Source: a virus. Taken from it: 24,478 bases of DNA. Below the pieces are notes generated by a model. It was not told the origin of the DNA, made no database searches, and saw only the letters and a program-made list of their open reading frames with translations. This document shows positions 24,341 through 24,478 of the stretch, in pieces. The stretch is taken from positions 1 through 24,478 of IMG/VR virus record IMGVR_UViG_3300007539_000215. One strand, 5' to 3'. The number at the start of each line of letters is the position of its first letter. Position 1 is the first letter of the stretch. The translations under genes and the position numbers were made by a program.

Positions 24341-24478
24341 TTATTCTGCTGGTGTGGGAGGTGGTGTCGCTCCTCCATCAGATCCTGCAATCCATGTAGC
24401 AATACTTGAATTGCTTACAAATACGTTTCTACTGCCTTGCATTACCATTGAACCATGCTGCGTTTTACTTAAAAACTT
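24341..24478 (-). CDS. C-terminal fragment of a probable PAAR-type spike-tip protein
   Basis: The frame is open from the right edge to the TAA at 24343-24341, giving 45 residues with no start needed inside the window. The stretch QHGSMVMQGSRNVFVSNSSI looks like one PAAR repeat ('HG---GS--VFVN'), followed by a Gly/Pro-rich tail (GSDGGATPPPTPAE). PAAR proteins cap the central spike of contractile tails; T4 has one (gp5.4) just upstream of gene 6, which agrees with the location here. Two internal ATGs could start a ~35-aa protein instead, but this is less likely. Homology is judged from one short repeat, so confidence is moderate. Confidence 0.55.
   Translation of the reverse strand, partial: KFLSKTQHGSMVMQGSRNVFVSNSSIATWIAGSDGGATPPPTPAE

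Overview
The window looks like part of the virion-structure cluster of a T4-like myovirus of marine cyanobacteria (a cyanomyovirus infecting Synechococcus or Prochlorococcus). The evidence is the gene order gp25-gp6-gp7-like-gp8 followed by a giant DUF4815-type structural protein, the T4-type late promoter boxes (NATAAATA) at gene boundaries, moderately AT-rich DNA, and protein starts that I recognise from cyanophage baseplate and fibre genes. The host cannot be fixed from this window, and a related T4-like phage of another marine bacterium is possible. Every convincing gene lies on the minus strand, so transcription runs from right to left.

Layout in transcription order (right to left). 24478-24341 is the C-terminal end of a probable PAAR-type spike-tip protein, cut by the window edge. 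Next come two small uncharacterised genes, a strongly basic 48-aa protein (24305-24159) and a 71-aa acidic/basic protein (24095-23880). Between them are a late box and a 12-bp perfect hairpin. Then follow the baseplate wedge genes gp25 (23848-23456), gp6 (23456-21660) and a 3739-aa gp7-like giant (21655-10436), packed with 1-4 nt overlaps or gaps. A cluster of three late boxes at the end of gp7 drives gp8 (10377-8563), which ends in a clean rho-independent terminator. A new late-type box then starts the 2695-aa DUF4815-type giant (8465-378), a 68-aa coiled-coil protein (378-172) and the start of a fibre-like structural protein (185-1) that runs off the left edge.

How the genes work together. 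gp25, gp6 and the gp7-like protein are expected to form the core of the baseplate wedge, and gp8 binds at the wedge periphery. The 2695-aa protein and the fibre-like protein probably form outer baseplate or fibre-attachment structures. Overlapping stop/start codons suggest stoichiometric translation of gp25-gp6-gp7. gp8 appears to be an insulated, strongly promoted single-gene unit.

The most notable features are: (i) late promoter boxes that physically contain the stop codon of the preceding gene at three boundaries; (ii) a terminator-like hairpin whose 3' arm contains the Shine-Dalgarno sequence of the 71-aa gene; (iii) a modular giant gp7 whose two T4-gp7-like segments lie about 1600 residues apart and whose second helical repeat is split by an array of Gly-rich beta repeats; (iv) small repeat modules shared by gp7, gp8 and the 2695-aa protein. 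I saw no tRNA, CRISPR array, insertion sequence, metabolic gene or defence gene, and no gene-free stretch longer than about 100 bases.
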